A stretch of DNA of 35,760 bases. Source: Nitrospina sp. Lineage in GTDB: Bacteria > Nitrospinota > Nitrospinia > Nitrospinales > VA-1. Positions 14,201 to 22,324 of this stretch are shown piece after piece. Each line of letters opens with the position of its first letter. Position 1 is the first letter of the stretch. Made by a program: the position numbers and the translations under genes. A model generated the notes under the pieces. It saw nothing but the letters and a program-made list of their open reading frames with translations. It searched no databases and was not told where the DNA came from. The DNA lies in NCBI GenBank assembly GCA_018697205.1, contig JABHTG010000034.1:1-35760 (forward strand), in the 5' to 3' direction.

Positions 14201-15873
14201 TAACGAATAGTCAGCTTTTTATATTTGGATCGTCTGTTTTCTTCACGTCCACCCAATTCTTCTCGACGTTTTTCCTGGTATTCTTCAAAATTGCCATCAA
14301 ACCAGCGTACTTTACTATCGCCTTCGAATACAAGTAAGTGAGTACAGATCCGGTTTAGAAAAAAACGGTCATGACTTATCACAAGAACACAGCCACTAAA
14401 ATTGAGAATTGCGCTTTCTAGGTTACGTAGCGTGGTGACGTCTAGATCATTAGTAGGTTCATCAAGAAGCAAGACATTTCCACCTCGTTTTAGTAACTTT
14501 GCTAAGTGAACTCGGTTGCGTTCACCTCCCGATAAGTTACCCACCTTTTTTTGTTGGTCACTTCCCTTAAAATTGAATTTTCCTACATAAGATCTCGAAT
14601 TGATGGGGCGGCCTGAAACCTCTATTTGATCGGTACCACCTGTAATTTCCTCAAAAATAGTTTTTTCGTCGTCAAGGCTATGCCGGTGTTGATCAACGTA
14701 TGATAATTTCACCGAAGAGCCAATTTCTATTTTTCCTGAGTCAGGCGATTCTTCGCCTACAACCATTCTGAAGAGAGTTGTTTTACCAGTTCCATTTGGA
14801 CCTATCAATCCGACAACTGCGCCTCGGGGAATGGAAAAAGTTAGATCTTTGATAAGGAGGTTGTTCTTGTAGCCTTTGGTCATGTTAGTTACTTCAATTA
14901 CTTTTTCTCCTAACGGAGGCCCTGAGTCGATCTGTATGTCAAGGGTGTTTTCATCAATCTCCACTTTTTGAGATATAAGTTTTTCATAGTCATTTATTCG
15001 ACTTTTATTTTTTGTTCGCCGGGCACTAGGACTTGCTCGGAGCCATTCCAGCTCCTGATCAACTTTTTTCTGCAAACTGGATGCAGTTTTTCCTCTTTTT
15101 TTGAGTAGCTCAGATTTTTGTTCCAACCATGAAGTGTAGTTACCTTCAAACGGGATTCCTCGTCCACTTTCTAACTCAAGGATCCATTTTGTAATATTGT
15201 CTAGAAAATAGCGGTCATGGGTAGAGACAATGACATTACCTGGATAATTAGCCAGAGTTTCTTCCATCCATTGTACTGTTTCAGCATCGAGATGATTTGT
15301 GGGCTCGTCAAGAAGAAGAATATCTGGTTTTTTAAGAAGAGCGCGACACAACGCAACACGCCTAGCTTCTCCACCAGATAATGATGAAGATAATTGATCA
15401 TCTGGAGGAAGCACTAGGGCGTCCATCGCTACATTGATTTGACGGTCTAGTTCCCATCCATCTACTGAATCAATTTGATCTTGCAAACGCCCCATTTTTT
15501 CAAGAGCTTTTTCCATCTCGGCTTCTGATAAAGATTCGCCCATTTTTGTAGTTACTTCGTTAAACTCTTTAAGGAGTTTTTTAATGTCAGAGAAAGCTTC
15601 TTCTACATTTTCTCGTACGGTTTTATTCATATCTAAAAGCGGTTCTTGTGAGATAAACCCAACTCGAGTTCCTTTTAGGGGATCTGCTTTTCCATCGAAT
15701 TCTGTGTCCTCGCCTGCCATGATTTTTAGTAAGGTCGATTTTCCAGATCCGTTTTCACCAACTATGCCAATCTTGGCTCCGTGATAAAAAGAAAGATTAA
15801 TATTTTCTAAAACGGTTTTGGCACCGTAAGTTTTTGAGAGGTTACTGATTGTGAATACGTATTCTCCTGCCAT
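14200..15873 (-). CDS. ettA: Energy-dependent translational throttle protein EttA (ABC-F)
   Basis: 557 residues, matching EttA length. Two ATP-binding cassettes and no membrane segments. First cassette: Walker A GENGSGKST (39-47), signature LSGGE (165-169), Walker B ILLLDEP (185-191), switch His H219. Second cassette: GPNGTGKTT (about 359), LSGGERNR (about 448), LLLDEPTNDLD (about 469-479). The stretch around 80-140 is the arm/toothpick region, and an Arg/Lys-rich linker with SPSARRTKNKSRIN joins the two halves. EttA binds the ribosomal E site and gates the first elongation step by ATP/ADP ratio. It lies beside the second methyltransferase and close to efp, another translation factor, though efp is divergent. 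Confidence 0.93.
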   Translation of the reverse strand: MAGEYVFTISNLSKTYGAKTVLENINLSFYHGAKIGIVGENGSGKSTLLKIMAGEDTEFDGKADPLKGTRVGFISQEPLLDMNKTVRENVEEAFSDIKKLLKEFNEVTTKMGESLSEAEMEKALEKMGRLQDQIDSVDGWELDRQINVAMDALVLPPDDQLSSSLSGGEARRVALCRALLKKPDILLLDEPTNHLDAETVQWMEETLANYPGNVIVSTHDRYFLDNITKWILELESGRGIPFEGNYTSWLEQKSELLKKRGKTASSLQKKVDQELEWLRASPSARRTKNKSRINDYEKLISQKVEIDENTLDIQIDSGPPLGEKVIEVTNMTKGYKNNLLIKDLTFSIPRGAVVGLIGPNGTGKTTLFRMVVGEESPDSGKIEIGSSVKLSYVDQHRHSLDDEKTIFEEITGGTDQIEVSGRPINSRSYVGKFNFKGSDQQKKVGNLSGGERNRVHLAKLLKRGGNVLLLDEPTNDLDVTTLRNLESAILNFSGCVLVISHDRFFLNRICTHLLVFEGDSKVRWFDGNFEEYQEKRREELGGREENRRSKYKKLTIR

Positions 15874-15881
15874 TTTTCTCC

Positions 15882-16535
15882 TTAGTTACTTTTTTTAAAG
15901 ATAATAAAATCAAAATTATTGTTATAGCAGATTTTCATTTTAAATTCGTCTGCTATCCACAAAAAGGTTTTATAAATATAGAAAGTAATGTGAGTTGGAT
16001 CGCGCTTGTAATACCATTCACTGAAAGACCTAGTGCATAAAGAATTTTCTTTTAAAGGGTAAAATCGTGTCATTACTGCCAAGTATCCGTTTCTTGATAT
16101 TTTTGGTATCAGATGAGCGAGTTCTTTTCCTGGGCTTTTTATATGCTCGAAGGTCTCAGTTGAGATAATTAAATCATACTTGTCCCTCAGTTCTTCATCG
16201 GGAAAGAAGTTTAAGTCGTAGCCATAAGTTTGATACCCTTCTCGCTCAAGTAGTATTTTTAGAACAGGTTCATATCCACAGCCATAATCTAAAATGGTAT
16301 TTATTCCACAGCATACTTTATTAATTGTTTTAATTTTTTCTTGAAACATTCTTACGTATCCTTCGTTGTCCAACGAATTGTCGTGTTGTAAATAACGTTC
16401 GACCGCTTCTTTTTTTGAAATAAAAAACCTGGGTGGAACAAAAGCGAGACAACACTTTTCGCAAGAGAAATATTCCCTAGCATCCTCTTTCAGGAAAATA
16501 ACAGTAGAGTGGTGATTGCAAAGTGGGCATTTCAT
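15882..16535 (-). CDS. Zinc-ribbon class I methyltransferase, second copy type
   Basis: 217 residues from ATG at 16535, where the zinc ribbon begins at once (MKCPLC). A TTG 20 codons earlier (16595) is also possible; neither has a clear ribosome site. Two CxxC pairs (CPLC and CEKC) are followed by motif I ILDYGCGYEP, GYDLNFFP as the acidic strand, DLIISTETFEHIKSP and the ISRNGYLAVMTRFYP strand. The layout matches the methyltransferase at 3594-4592, with a shorter C-terminus. The glycine-rich loop is less canonical (GCGYEP rather than GCGTGT). Acceptor unknown. The stop lies 8 bp upstream of the ettA start, so the two genes are probably cotranscribed. Confidence 0.78.
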   Translation of the reverse strand: MKCPLCNHHSTVIFLKEDAREYFSCEKCCLAFVPPRFFISKKEAVERYLQHDNSLDNEGYVRMFQEKIKTINKVCCGINTILDYGCGYEPVLKILLEREGYQTYGYDLNFFPDEELRDKYDLIISTETFEHIKSPGKELAHLIPKISRNGYLAVMTRFYPLKENSLCTRSFSEWYYKRDPTHITFYIYKTFLWIADEFKMKICYNNNFDFIIFKKSN

Positions 16536-16671
16536 TGGATATGGCTGTAGGTCAAGTGGTCGGTTTCGAGTTTTATTTAGCTTGATTCTATTCAAACGGT
16601 AGTTATAATCACTTTAAAACATACATTAGATTTTTAATTTTATTTAGTCGTTAAATTAGTCGGAGCATAAC

Positions 16672-17244
16672 ATGGTAGCGTATGTCAATGGAAACGGGGT
16701 GCGACCTGGTTACGTAATTAAGTACAATGATAAAATTTATAGGGTCATGACCTCTGAGCACAGATCTCCTGGAAAAGGACGAGCCTTTTGCCAGGTTAAA
16801 CTGAGAAACCTGTTAGATGGTTTGCAGACTGAGATTAAGTTTCGGGCTGATGAGCAGGTTGAGCGTTTATCTCTGGAACAAGCGAAGATGGAATACTTGT
16901 ATAATGATTCTTCGGGACATTGTTTTATGAATTGCGAAACTTTTGATCAAGTATTTTTGGACGAGGAATTGTTGAAAGAAACTATGAAATTTCTTCTTCC
17001 TAATACTATAGTCCAAATAGAATTTTATAATGAAAAACCTTTAGGTGTTTCCCTTCCAGAAGCTGTAGAATTGGAAGTAAAAGAAACAGACCCTCCACTC
17101 AAGGGAGCAACCGCATCTGGAAGTGGCAAGCCTGCTACTCTGGAAACAGGGTTTGTTGTCACTGTCCCCAACTTTATAGAAATTGGAGAAAAAATTAAAG
17201 TATCCACTACGTCTGGCAACTATCTAGAACGGGTAAAAAAATAG
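16672..17244 (+). CDS. efp: Translation elongation factor P
   Basis: 190 residues with the three OB-like domains of EF-P, behind CGGAG 7 nt from ATG. The loop that reaches the peptidyl-transferase centre reads SPGKGRA, with K35 at the modification site. Lysine there fits beta-lysylation (EpmA/EpmB route) or the aminopentanol type, and excludes the rhamnosylated Arg type. The C-terminal domain carries the family signature (DPPLKGATASGSGKPA then ETGFVVTVPNFIEIGEKI). EF-P rescues ribosomes stalled at consecutive prolines. No modification enzyme is in the window. Tol-Pal genes follow after 190 bp on the same strand but have their own promoter. Confidence 0.95.
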   Translation: MVAYVNGNGVRPGYVIKYNDKIYRVMTSEHRSPGKGRAFCQVKLRNLLDGLQTEIKFRADEQVERLSLEQAKMEYLYNDSSGHCFMNCETFDQVFLDEELLKETMKFLLPNTIVQIEFYNEKPLGVSLPEAVELEVKETDPPLKGATASGSGKPATLETGFVVTVPNFIEIGEKIKVSTTSGNYLERVKK

Positions 17245-17337
17245 TATTACGATTTTTTATGACAAAGAGTTTGTGCCGGGTGTATGTTTTAAGTAGTGAT
17301 GGTGGATTAAAGATGATGTTGTGAACACTAGGCTAAT

Positions 17338-17366
17338 TTGACAATAAAGGGAGGCTCTACTATATT
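17338..17366 (+). promoter_or_regulatory. Sigma70-type promoter of the tol-pal operon
   Basis: TTGACA (17338-17343), a 17-bp spacer, then TATATT (17361-17366). This is the best promoter in the window, with perfect -35, optimal spacing and 5 of 6 in the -10. Predicted start about 17373, leaving a leader of about 60 nt to the GTG of tolQ at 17434. Confidence 0.65.
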
Positions 17367-17381
17367 AGTGAGGCACTAATA
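17363..17381. promoter_or_regulatory. Palindrome overlapping the tol-pal -10 and start site
   Basis: TATTAGTG (17363-17370), AGG, CACTAATA (17374-17381): a perfect 8-bp inverted repeat, 19 bp in total. It covers the 3' half of the -10 hexamer and the predicted start site. That position is typical of an operator for a dimeric repressor. It could also fold as a hairpin at the 5' end of the mRNA. Confidence 0.5.
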
Positions 17382-17403
17382 AGTTGAAAATAAATCATTT
17401 GCG

Positions 17404-17423
17404 AGGTTCGCTCTAAGCGACCT
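17404..17423 (+). repeat. Leader hairpin just before tolQ
   Basis: AGGT (17404-17407), bulged T, CGCT, 3-base loop, AGCG, ACCT (17420-17423): an 8-bp stem ending 10 nt before the tolQ GTG. No T-run follows. It could affect ribosome access, since no normal ribosome-binding site is visible before tolQ. Confidence 0.35.
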
Positions 17424-17433
17424 AATTCTTACC

Positions 17434-18195
17434 GTGCAGGAAACCATATCTGAAAATAATTTAAGTGTGATAAGTCTGATGCTAAATTCAAGCATTATGG
17501 CTAAGAGTGTTTTGTTGCTGCTGTTAGTGTTCTCTGTTGTATCGTGGGCGATCATTTTACAGAAATATTTTTTTTTTAAAAATGCAAGAGATGAAGACCG
17601 AAGATTTCTCTCCTACTTTACCAAGACGAACAATTTTCTTAATATCCATACCTATGCTCGCGAACTTGAACATAGTACCGTTGCACGTATTTTTATAGTT
17701 GGGTATCGAGAGTTATATGTGTTCCAAGAGATGTCTCAATCAAAAGATGCCAATAGGCTTCTTTCGGAAAGCGAAAAATTTATTTCAGCTAGGGAGATTA
17801 AAGGGATAAGTCTAGCGATTAATAAAGCGATTAACTCAGAGATTAGTCGACTTTCGCGCCGTTTGGATTTTTTGGCTACTACAGGAAGTACAGCACCATT
17901 CATAGGTTTGTTTGGTACAGTTTGGGGTATTATGACTTCATTCAGTGCAATTGGGTTTCAAGGTTCAGCTAGTATTGGGGGAGTTGCTCCTGGGGTTGCA
18001 GAAGCATTGATCGCAACAGCAGCGGGATTAATCGCTGCCATACCGGCGGTAGTTTTTTATAACTATCTTAGTGACCAAATTCGAACATTTACCAGCAATA
18101 TGGATGATTTTTCACAGGACTTTATTTATCTGCTAGAAAATAATTTTTTGAAAGATATTTCATCAAGTCAAATTAATGATTTGGATCTAATTTAA
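17434..18195 (+). CDS. tolQ: TolQ, proton-channel subunit of the Tol-Pal system
   Basis: 253 residues with three membrane helices: about 24-44, about 147-172 and about 190-210. The MotA/TolQ/ExbB signature is clear: GSTAPFIGLFGTVWGIM, then GVAPGVAEALIATAAGLIAAIPAVVFYNY. TolQ forms a ring around TolR and uses the proton gradient to energise TolA. Start taken as GTG at 17434 because the N-terminus then matches TolQ length; an ATG at 17479 is possible, and no Shine-Dalgarno is visible for either. It heads the operon tolQ-tolR-tolA-tolB-pal, and a strong promoter with an overlapping palindrome lies 70-95 bp upstream. Confidence 0.92.
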   Translation: MQETISENNLSVISLMLNSSIMAKSVLLLLLVFSVVSWAIILQKYFFFKNARDEDRRFLSYFTKTNNFLNIHTYARELEHSTVARIFIVGYRELYVFQEMSQSKDANRLLSESEKFISAREIKGISLAINKAINSEISRLSRRLDFLATTGSTAPFIGLFGTVWGIMTSFSAIGFQGSASIGGVAPGVAEALIATAAGLIAAIPAVVFYNYLSDQIRTFTSNMDDFSQDFIYLLENNFLKDISSSQINDLDLI

Positions 18196-18238
18196 TCACT
18201 ATTATTAAGAAAATATTCTCTCTTTCGGTCATCTTATT

Positions 18239-18631
18239 ATGTTAAGAAAAAGGCGGCCTATGATGGCAGATATCAACGTGACACCTTTTGTAGATGTTAT
18301 GTTAGTTTTATTGGTGATATTCATGATCACCGCTCCCCTAATGCAACATGGTTTGGATGTGCAACTTCCTCAAGAGTCGACCAAACCAATTCAAGTTAAA
18401 GAGATTCCGAGCGTAATTCTTAAGAGTAATAAAAAAGTTTTTTGGAATGAGGATGAGATGGTAAACCTAATGACTCTTTCTCGAAATGTAGAAAGCTATC
18501 TTAGTAATAACCAGAACGGGGGAGTCTATTTAAAGGCTGACAAGACATTGGACTACGGTTTTGTCATGCAGGTTATTGCAACGGTGCGACGAGCTGGAGT
18601 AGAGAATATTGGGATGGTAACAGAGCCCTGA
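18239..18631 (+). CDS. tolR: TolR, ExbD-family subunit of the Tol-Pal system
   Basis: 130 residues with one N-terminal membrane helix (about 17-36), preceded by the basic LRKRRPMMADINVTPFVD motif. D19 in FVDVMLV is the proton-carrying aspartate of ExbD/TolR proteins. The periplasmic domain (about 40-130) ends in the family pattern LKADKTLDYGFVMQVIATVRRAGV. Works with TolQ in the inner membrane. Sits 43 bp after tolQ and stops 1-4 bp before tolA, so the three are probably one transcript. Length and motifs are complete. Confidence 0.93.
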   Translation: MLRKRRPMMADINVTPFVDVMLVLLVIFMITAPLMQHGLDVQLPQESTKPIQVKEIPSVILKSNKKVFWNEDEMVNLMTLSRNVESYLSNNQNGGVYLKADKTLDYGFVMQVIATVRRAGVENIGMVTEP

Positions 18632-18635
18632 AGTG

Positions 18636-19820
18636 ATGCGTGTTGAATTTTTACCATCAATTGACTTTAATCAGATGCTGGTCTACTCGACCTTTGTGCA
18701 TCTATTTTTTTTAACATGGCTTATGTTTGTTCCTGATTCTATAACTCAGGAACAGATTGTTGTCCCTACATTCCGATTAGATCTTATTGAATTGCCTCCG
18801 AAGGCTAAATCCGGGTCATTACCTAAAAAGAAAATTACCATTAAGAAAAAACGCATTGTAAAAAAGTTAAAAAGATCTAAGGCTAAGCAATTACCTCCCC
18901 CAAAAACTTTCATTAAAGAGTCAAAAATTAGAAAAAAAATAATTGAAGATTTAAGTTCTCTTGAAAGTAATTTACCTAAAAAGAGTGCGCTAAAGGAGTT
19001 GGACTTGTTGGCTCGTCTTCCCCAAAAACCCCAAGAAAAGAAAATAGCCCCTCCTAAGGCGATGCAAGAGGAAACATTTAATGAAGTAGAAAAAGAATCA
19101 AAGATAGAGCTCTCGATTGAGAAAAAGCCGATAGAACTTCCACGGCCGTTAGATGAAGTCAAAACTAGTGATAAGGAGCGCGAGTTGATAGCATTATCGG
19201 AGCAACTAGTGAAGCTTAATTTAAATAATGAAGTTCAATCAACATCTACTCTAATCGAAGATCTCGAAGCAATAGATAAGAAGGAAATACACTCAGAAGA
19301 TATTTTGTTAGAGGGGGATCACTTTGAAAAATCAAACAGTCCTTCTGCTTTTAAAAATATTAAGGGTGAATCACTGGTTTCAGTAGTTGAAAAATTTCAA
19401 GATCTGGAAAACTCTTCAGAAGAAATTAAAATTGATATCTCTCAAGGGCAGTTGCTCTCTCCTAAAAAATTCAAGACTTCGATTCAAAGAAATAGGGATG
19501 CAGTCTCTGAAACCAAATCCGAGTCCAAGGTATCAAGTAATTTATCTTTATATGTAGGAGAAATATATACGAGAGTTTATTCTAAATGGAAAACACCTCT
19601 AGGGCCAAAATTTAAAGATGTGGAGGTGTCATTTACTATTTTCTCAAAAGGGAACATCGATAATCCTATAGTTCATAAAAGCTCAGGAGATAAAAATCTA
19701 GATTCAATTGCAGTGCGTGCTATAATTGATGCTGTTCCGTTTCCTGATTTGCCTCAAGAGTTAGATCGATCTAACCTAAAGATAAATATAGTCTTTAAAT
19801 ATGTTCTTGAAAAAAAATAA
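18636..19820 (+). CDS. tolA: TolA/TonB-type energy-transducing protein
   Basis: 394 residues from ATG 18636 (GTG at 18633 is adjacent and in frame). One N-terminal membrane helix at about 14-34; then a long Lys/Glu/Pro-rich periplasmic region (about 60-290) with repeated KKK, LPPPK and EEK runs; then a TonB_C-like domain (about 305-394) starting SLYVGEIYTRVYSKW and ending INIVFKYVLEKK. It spans the periplasm and links TolQR energy to TolB and Pal. Assigned as TolA by position and architecture, since the sequence of this family diverges fast. Its last 20 bp overlap the start of tolB, suggesting translational coupling. Confidence 0.85.
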   Translation: MRVEFLPSIDFNQMLVYSTFVHLFFLTWLMFVPDSITQEQIVVPTFRLDLIELPPKAKSGSLPKKKITIKKKRIVKKLKRSKAKQLPPPKTFIKESKIRKKIIEDLSSLESNLPKKSALKELDLLARLPQKPQEKKIAPPKAMQEETFNEVEKESKIELSIEKKPIELPRPLDEVKTSDKERELIALSEQLVKLNLNNEVQSTSTLIEDLEAIDKKEIHSEDILLEGDHFEKSNSPSAFKNIKGESLVSVVEKFQDLENSSEEIKIDISQGQLLSPKKFKTSIQRNRDAVSETKSESKVSSNLSLYVGEIYTRVYSKWKTPLGPKFKDVEVSFTIFSKGNIDNPIVHKSSGDKNLDSIAVRAIIDAVPFPDLPQELDRSNLKINIVFKYVLEKK

Positions 19821-21156
19821 AGTCCTTAGAAAGATATTTTTTTTGATTATAGCTTCATGCCTGATATGCCCCTTCGATCTACTAGCAGTTGACTCCAGTG
19901 TTCGAATCGAAATGGAGCGTAATACTCGCAAAGAAGTTAGGGTCGCTATTACCCCGTTTTTTCATCATAAAGGAACTGACTCTGAAGGGTTGGGGATGGA
20001 GGCACGTGAAATTTTAAAAAATGATCTTAGGTTGTCAGAGATGTTTGTGCAGATTGAACCTGAGGTTTATGAAAAATTAGAACAAAAGGAAAGAGGGAAA
20101 AGAGAAGTTGATTTATGGGCGTGGCATCAGACCGGAGCTCAGTGGCTTGTCAAAACAGAATATAGCATTATTTCTCGGGGGCAAATGTCACTAGTGTTTC
20201 GGTTGTACGACACAGTAAGTGAAAAATTTTTACTTGGCAAACGCTATTTCATCAGCGAAAACAAACTTTTACCAAAAGTCGTTCACCGTTATGCCGATGA
20301 ATTGGTTCTTAAGTTGACAGGTAAGAGAGGTGTGGCTGAAACAAAAATTGCTTTTCTTTCAAAGGAAAACCAAGGTCAAGAAATTAACGTCATTGATTTT
20401 GATGGGGAAAACCAAAGACAAATAACAAATGATAAGACTCTTAACTTAACACCTACTTGGTCGCCTAATGGTAGGTGGTTAGTTTACACTTCTTATGGAG
20501 GAAATAATCCAGACTTAATAATGATCGATAGTCTTGGTAAGAAACCTAAAAAAACTCTCTTGCGTTTGCCTGGTCTTAACGCGGCTCCTTCTTGGTCACC
20601 CGTCGATGATCGTCTTTCGTTAGTTTTGAGCAAGGATGAGAACTCTGAAATTTACACCCTCAGCAATGAACGAGTTCTTCGACGGCTTACCCAACATTTC
20701 AATATTGATACTTCTCCTTCCTGGTCTCATGATGGGAAAAAAATTGTATTCACCTCTGATCGGTCTGGAAGGGGGGCGCCACAGATTTATATTATGGATG
20801 CTCGTCTTGGCGATAAGGCAGGAGTTGAAAGGATTTCATTTGGTTCTTCCTATAATGATGATCCAGCTTGGTCTCCTGATGGAGACAAGATCGCTTATAC
20901 TGCTCGGGTTGGTAGGAGGTTTCAGATCAAAGTTTACGATTTAATAACTAAAACAAGTATCGTTTTGACAAAAATGAGAGGAAATAATGAGCAGCCTAGT
21001 TGGTCGCCAGATGGTCGTTTTATAGCTTTTAGACATAAAGTAGGTTCCAAAATGAGTACTTATATACAGCGATTAGGAAGCGATAAGGTTCGAAAACTTT
21101 CAACAGGAAATGCTAGCGGTGCTAGTCCGAGCTGGTCTCCATATTTGAATTACTAA
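19801..21156 (+). CDS. tolB: TolB, periplasmic beta-propeller of the Tol-Pal system
   Basis: 451 residues with a signal peptide (basic KKNKVLRK, hydrophobic 12-29, cleavage near LLAVD). An N-terminal alpha/beta domain (about 35-160) is followed by a six-bladed propeller. The blades show repeated PD40 motifs: TPTWSPNGRW, APSWSPVDDR, SPSWSHDGKK, DPAWSPDGDK, QPSWSPDGRF and SPSWSPY. TolB binds Pal and interacts with TolA during outer-membrane constriction. The start codon lies inside the end of tolA (20-bp overlap). A 294-bp non-coding gap with two inverted repeats separates it from pal. Confidence 0.95.
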   Translation: MFLKKNKVLRKIFFLIIASCLICPFDLLAVDSSVRIEMERNTRKEVRVAITPFFHHKGTDSEGLGMEAREILKNDLRLSEMFVQIEPEVYEKLEQKERGKREVDLWAWHQTGAQWLVKTEYSIISRGQMSLVFRLYDTVSEKFLLGKRYFISENKLLPKVVHRYADELVLKLTGKRGVAETKIAFLSKENQGQEINVIDFDGENQRQITNDKTLNLTPTWSPNGRWLVYTSYGGNNPDLIMIDSLGKKPKKTLLRLPGLNAAPSWSPVDDRLSLVLSKDENSEIYTLSNERVLRRLTQHFNIDTSPSWSHDGKKIVFTSDRSGRGAPQIYIMDARLGDKAGVERISFGSSYNDDPAWSPDGDKIAYTARVGRRFQIKVYDLITKTSIVLTKMRGNNEQPSWSPDGRFIAFRHKVGSKMSTYIQRLGSDKVRKLSTGNASGASPSWSPYLNY

Positions 21157-21249
21157 CTAACCATTGAATTATTTGAATTAACAGTTGCAAAGTTAAATGC
21201 AGAGTACTATACTGCCACGACTAATGATTGTGCCTAGTAGTATTTTTTG

Positions 21250-21266
21250 ATACTGAGAATCAGTAT
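21250..21266. repeat. Palindrome in the tolB-pal gap
   Basis: ATACTGA, spacer GAA, TCAGTAT. Perfect 7-bp arms with a 3-base centre, about 95 bp after the tolB stop. Similar in size and layout (8+3+8) to the palindrome at the tolQ promoter but different in sequence. Confidence 0.35.
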
Positions 21267-21306
21267 TAAGTTAGTGTGTTTAATAACAAAGATAGATTCA
21301 CCGAGG

Positions 21307-21343
21307 TAATTAATGGTTGAAATATTTTTGCAACCGTTAATTA
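21307..21343 (+). repeat. 13-bp stem-loop in the tolB-pal gap
   Basis: TAATTAATGGTTG (21307-21319) pairs with CAACCGTTAATTA (21331-21343); one pair is G-U. Loop AAATATTTTTG. No downstream T-run, so probably not a plain terminator. Could be an mRNA stability or attenuation element ahead of pal. Confidence 0.4.
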
Positions 21344-21450
21344 GAACAATTCAATTTGTTTCAAAATTTTCTTTTCTCAATTTCAAAATGAGTGGGATTA
21401 TTTTTAGGTGAAAATTATAAAATCATAACTTGCCGGAGGAGTCTTATTAG

Positions 21451-22167
21451 ATGATTAAAAGAAACGGTTATTTTCTAGCCGCCATTTTGTTTGGTATGAG
21501 TTTCATGACTGCTTGTTCTAAGAACCTGATGCCTCCGGAAGGTTTGGATGGTTCTAGCGCATCTGTAAATAGTCAAATGAGCCAGTCTGGTGACTCGAAC
21601 TCAAGATCAGGTGGACCTGGTAGAGGATTTGGTATCCAAGAAGAGAGTTCAGGATTTTTGTCAGAAGAAAATGTTGGTGAGTCAGCTAGGCCTGGAGATT
21701 TGTCATCGGGTAATCAACCGGGTAATCAATCGGGTAATCAAGATGGTCGTAGGTTTCAATCAGATTCTGAGCCTTTCTTGGGTGACCCTTATGGTAGCCG
21801 TGCTGACAGCCGCATGCAGAACTTTAAATCTACGACTAATCTAAAAGACATAAACTTTCAATTTGACAAGTTTGATCTTGATGAACAGTCTCGTCAGACC
21901 TTAAGACAGAATGCTAGTTACCTCAAGTCGAACTTAGGGACAATAATTGAGGTTCAAGGCCATGCTGATGAACGTGGTACTAACAATTACAATATTGCTC
22001 TTGGTGAACGCCGTGCTCAGTCAACAAAAATGTACTTGGTTTCGCAAGGAATTAATGCGAGGCGAATTCATACCATCAGTTACGGTGAAGAAAAGCCGCT
22101 TTGTATGGATAGTAATGATACCTGTTGGTTTAAAAACCGTCGGGCACATTTTAGAGTTAGCGAATAA
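21451..22167 (+). CDS. pal: Pal, peptidoglycan-associated lipoprotein
   Basis: 238 residues, start after CCGGAGGAG. Lipoprotein signal with probable acylated C22 in FMTAC. A long Gly/Ser/Asn-rich linker (about 30-125) includes a threefold GNQ repeat. An OmpA-like domain (about 133-238) shows INFQFDKFDL, GHADERGTNNYNIALGERRA and KNRRAHFRV; the D and R of this domain bind diaminopimelate in peptidoglycan. Pal tethers the outer membrane to the cell wall and is TolB's partner. The linker is longer than in most Pal proteins. It is the last gene of the tol operon: a strong intrinsic terminator follows at 22241-22275. Confidence 0.94.
   Translation: MIKRNGYFLAAILFGMSFMTACSKNLMPPEGLDGSSASVNSQMSQSGDSNSRSGGPGRGFGIQEESSGFLSEENVGESARPGDLSSGNQPGNQSGNQDGRRFQSDSEPFLGDPYGSRADSRMQNFKSTTNLKDINFQFDKFDLDEQSRQTLRQNASYLKSNLGTIIEVQGHADERGTNNYNIALGERRAQSTKMYLVSQGINARRIHTISYGEEKPLCMDSNDTCWFKNRRAHFRVSE
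21706..21741 (+). repeat. Three 12-bp in-frame tandem repeats in the pal linker
   Basis: Units at 21706-21717, 21718-21729 and 21730-21741, each (T/C)CGGGTAATCAA, differing only at the first base. They encode SGNQ, PGNQ, SGNQ. In frame, so copy-number change would only alter linker length. Confidence 0.8.
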
Positions 22168-22240
22168 CTATTTTTTTCTGCGTTATGCAGTTAATGAATT
22201 GATTTGCCTCTCTCGAAACACGGATAATTTTAGATATAAT

Positions 22241-22275
22241 AGACCGTAGCAGGGTGACCCTGTTGCGGTCTTTTT
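22241..22275 (+). terminator. Intrinsic terminator of the tol-pal operon
   Basis: 14-bp stem (22241-22254 / 22258-22271) with two G-U pairs, 3-base loop TGA, followed by TTTTT and a further T-rich stretch. GC-rich upper stem. The clearest terminator in the window, 73 bp after the pal stop. Confidence 0.85.
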
Positions 22276-22324
22276 ATTTTCGTCTAATATTTGTTATACA
22301 TAATTCTTTAAAGGTCAGGCTCTC

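Larger units (their letters stand above)
21157..21450 (+). other. 294-bp tolB-pal gap with two inverted repeats
   Basis: No gene seen. Holds ATACTGA-GAA-TCAGTAT (21250-21266), a perfect 7-bp repeat, and a 13-bp stem with one G-U pair (21307-21319 / 21331-21343) around an 11-nt T-rich loop. Neither is followed by a T-run. The gap is unusually long inside a tol-pal operon and may contain a pal promoter, a processing site or a leader that sets higher Pal levels. Confidence 0.45.

Noticed and set aside
18746-19162. 138-codon minus-strand frame inside tolA
   Set aside because: Antisense shadow of the Lys/Glu-rich tolA region; Ser/Phe-rich composition is what such antisense frames give.
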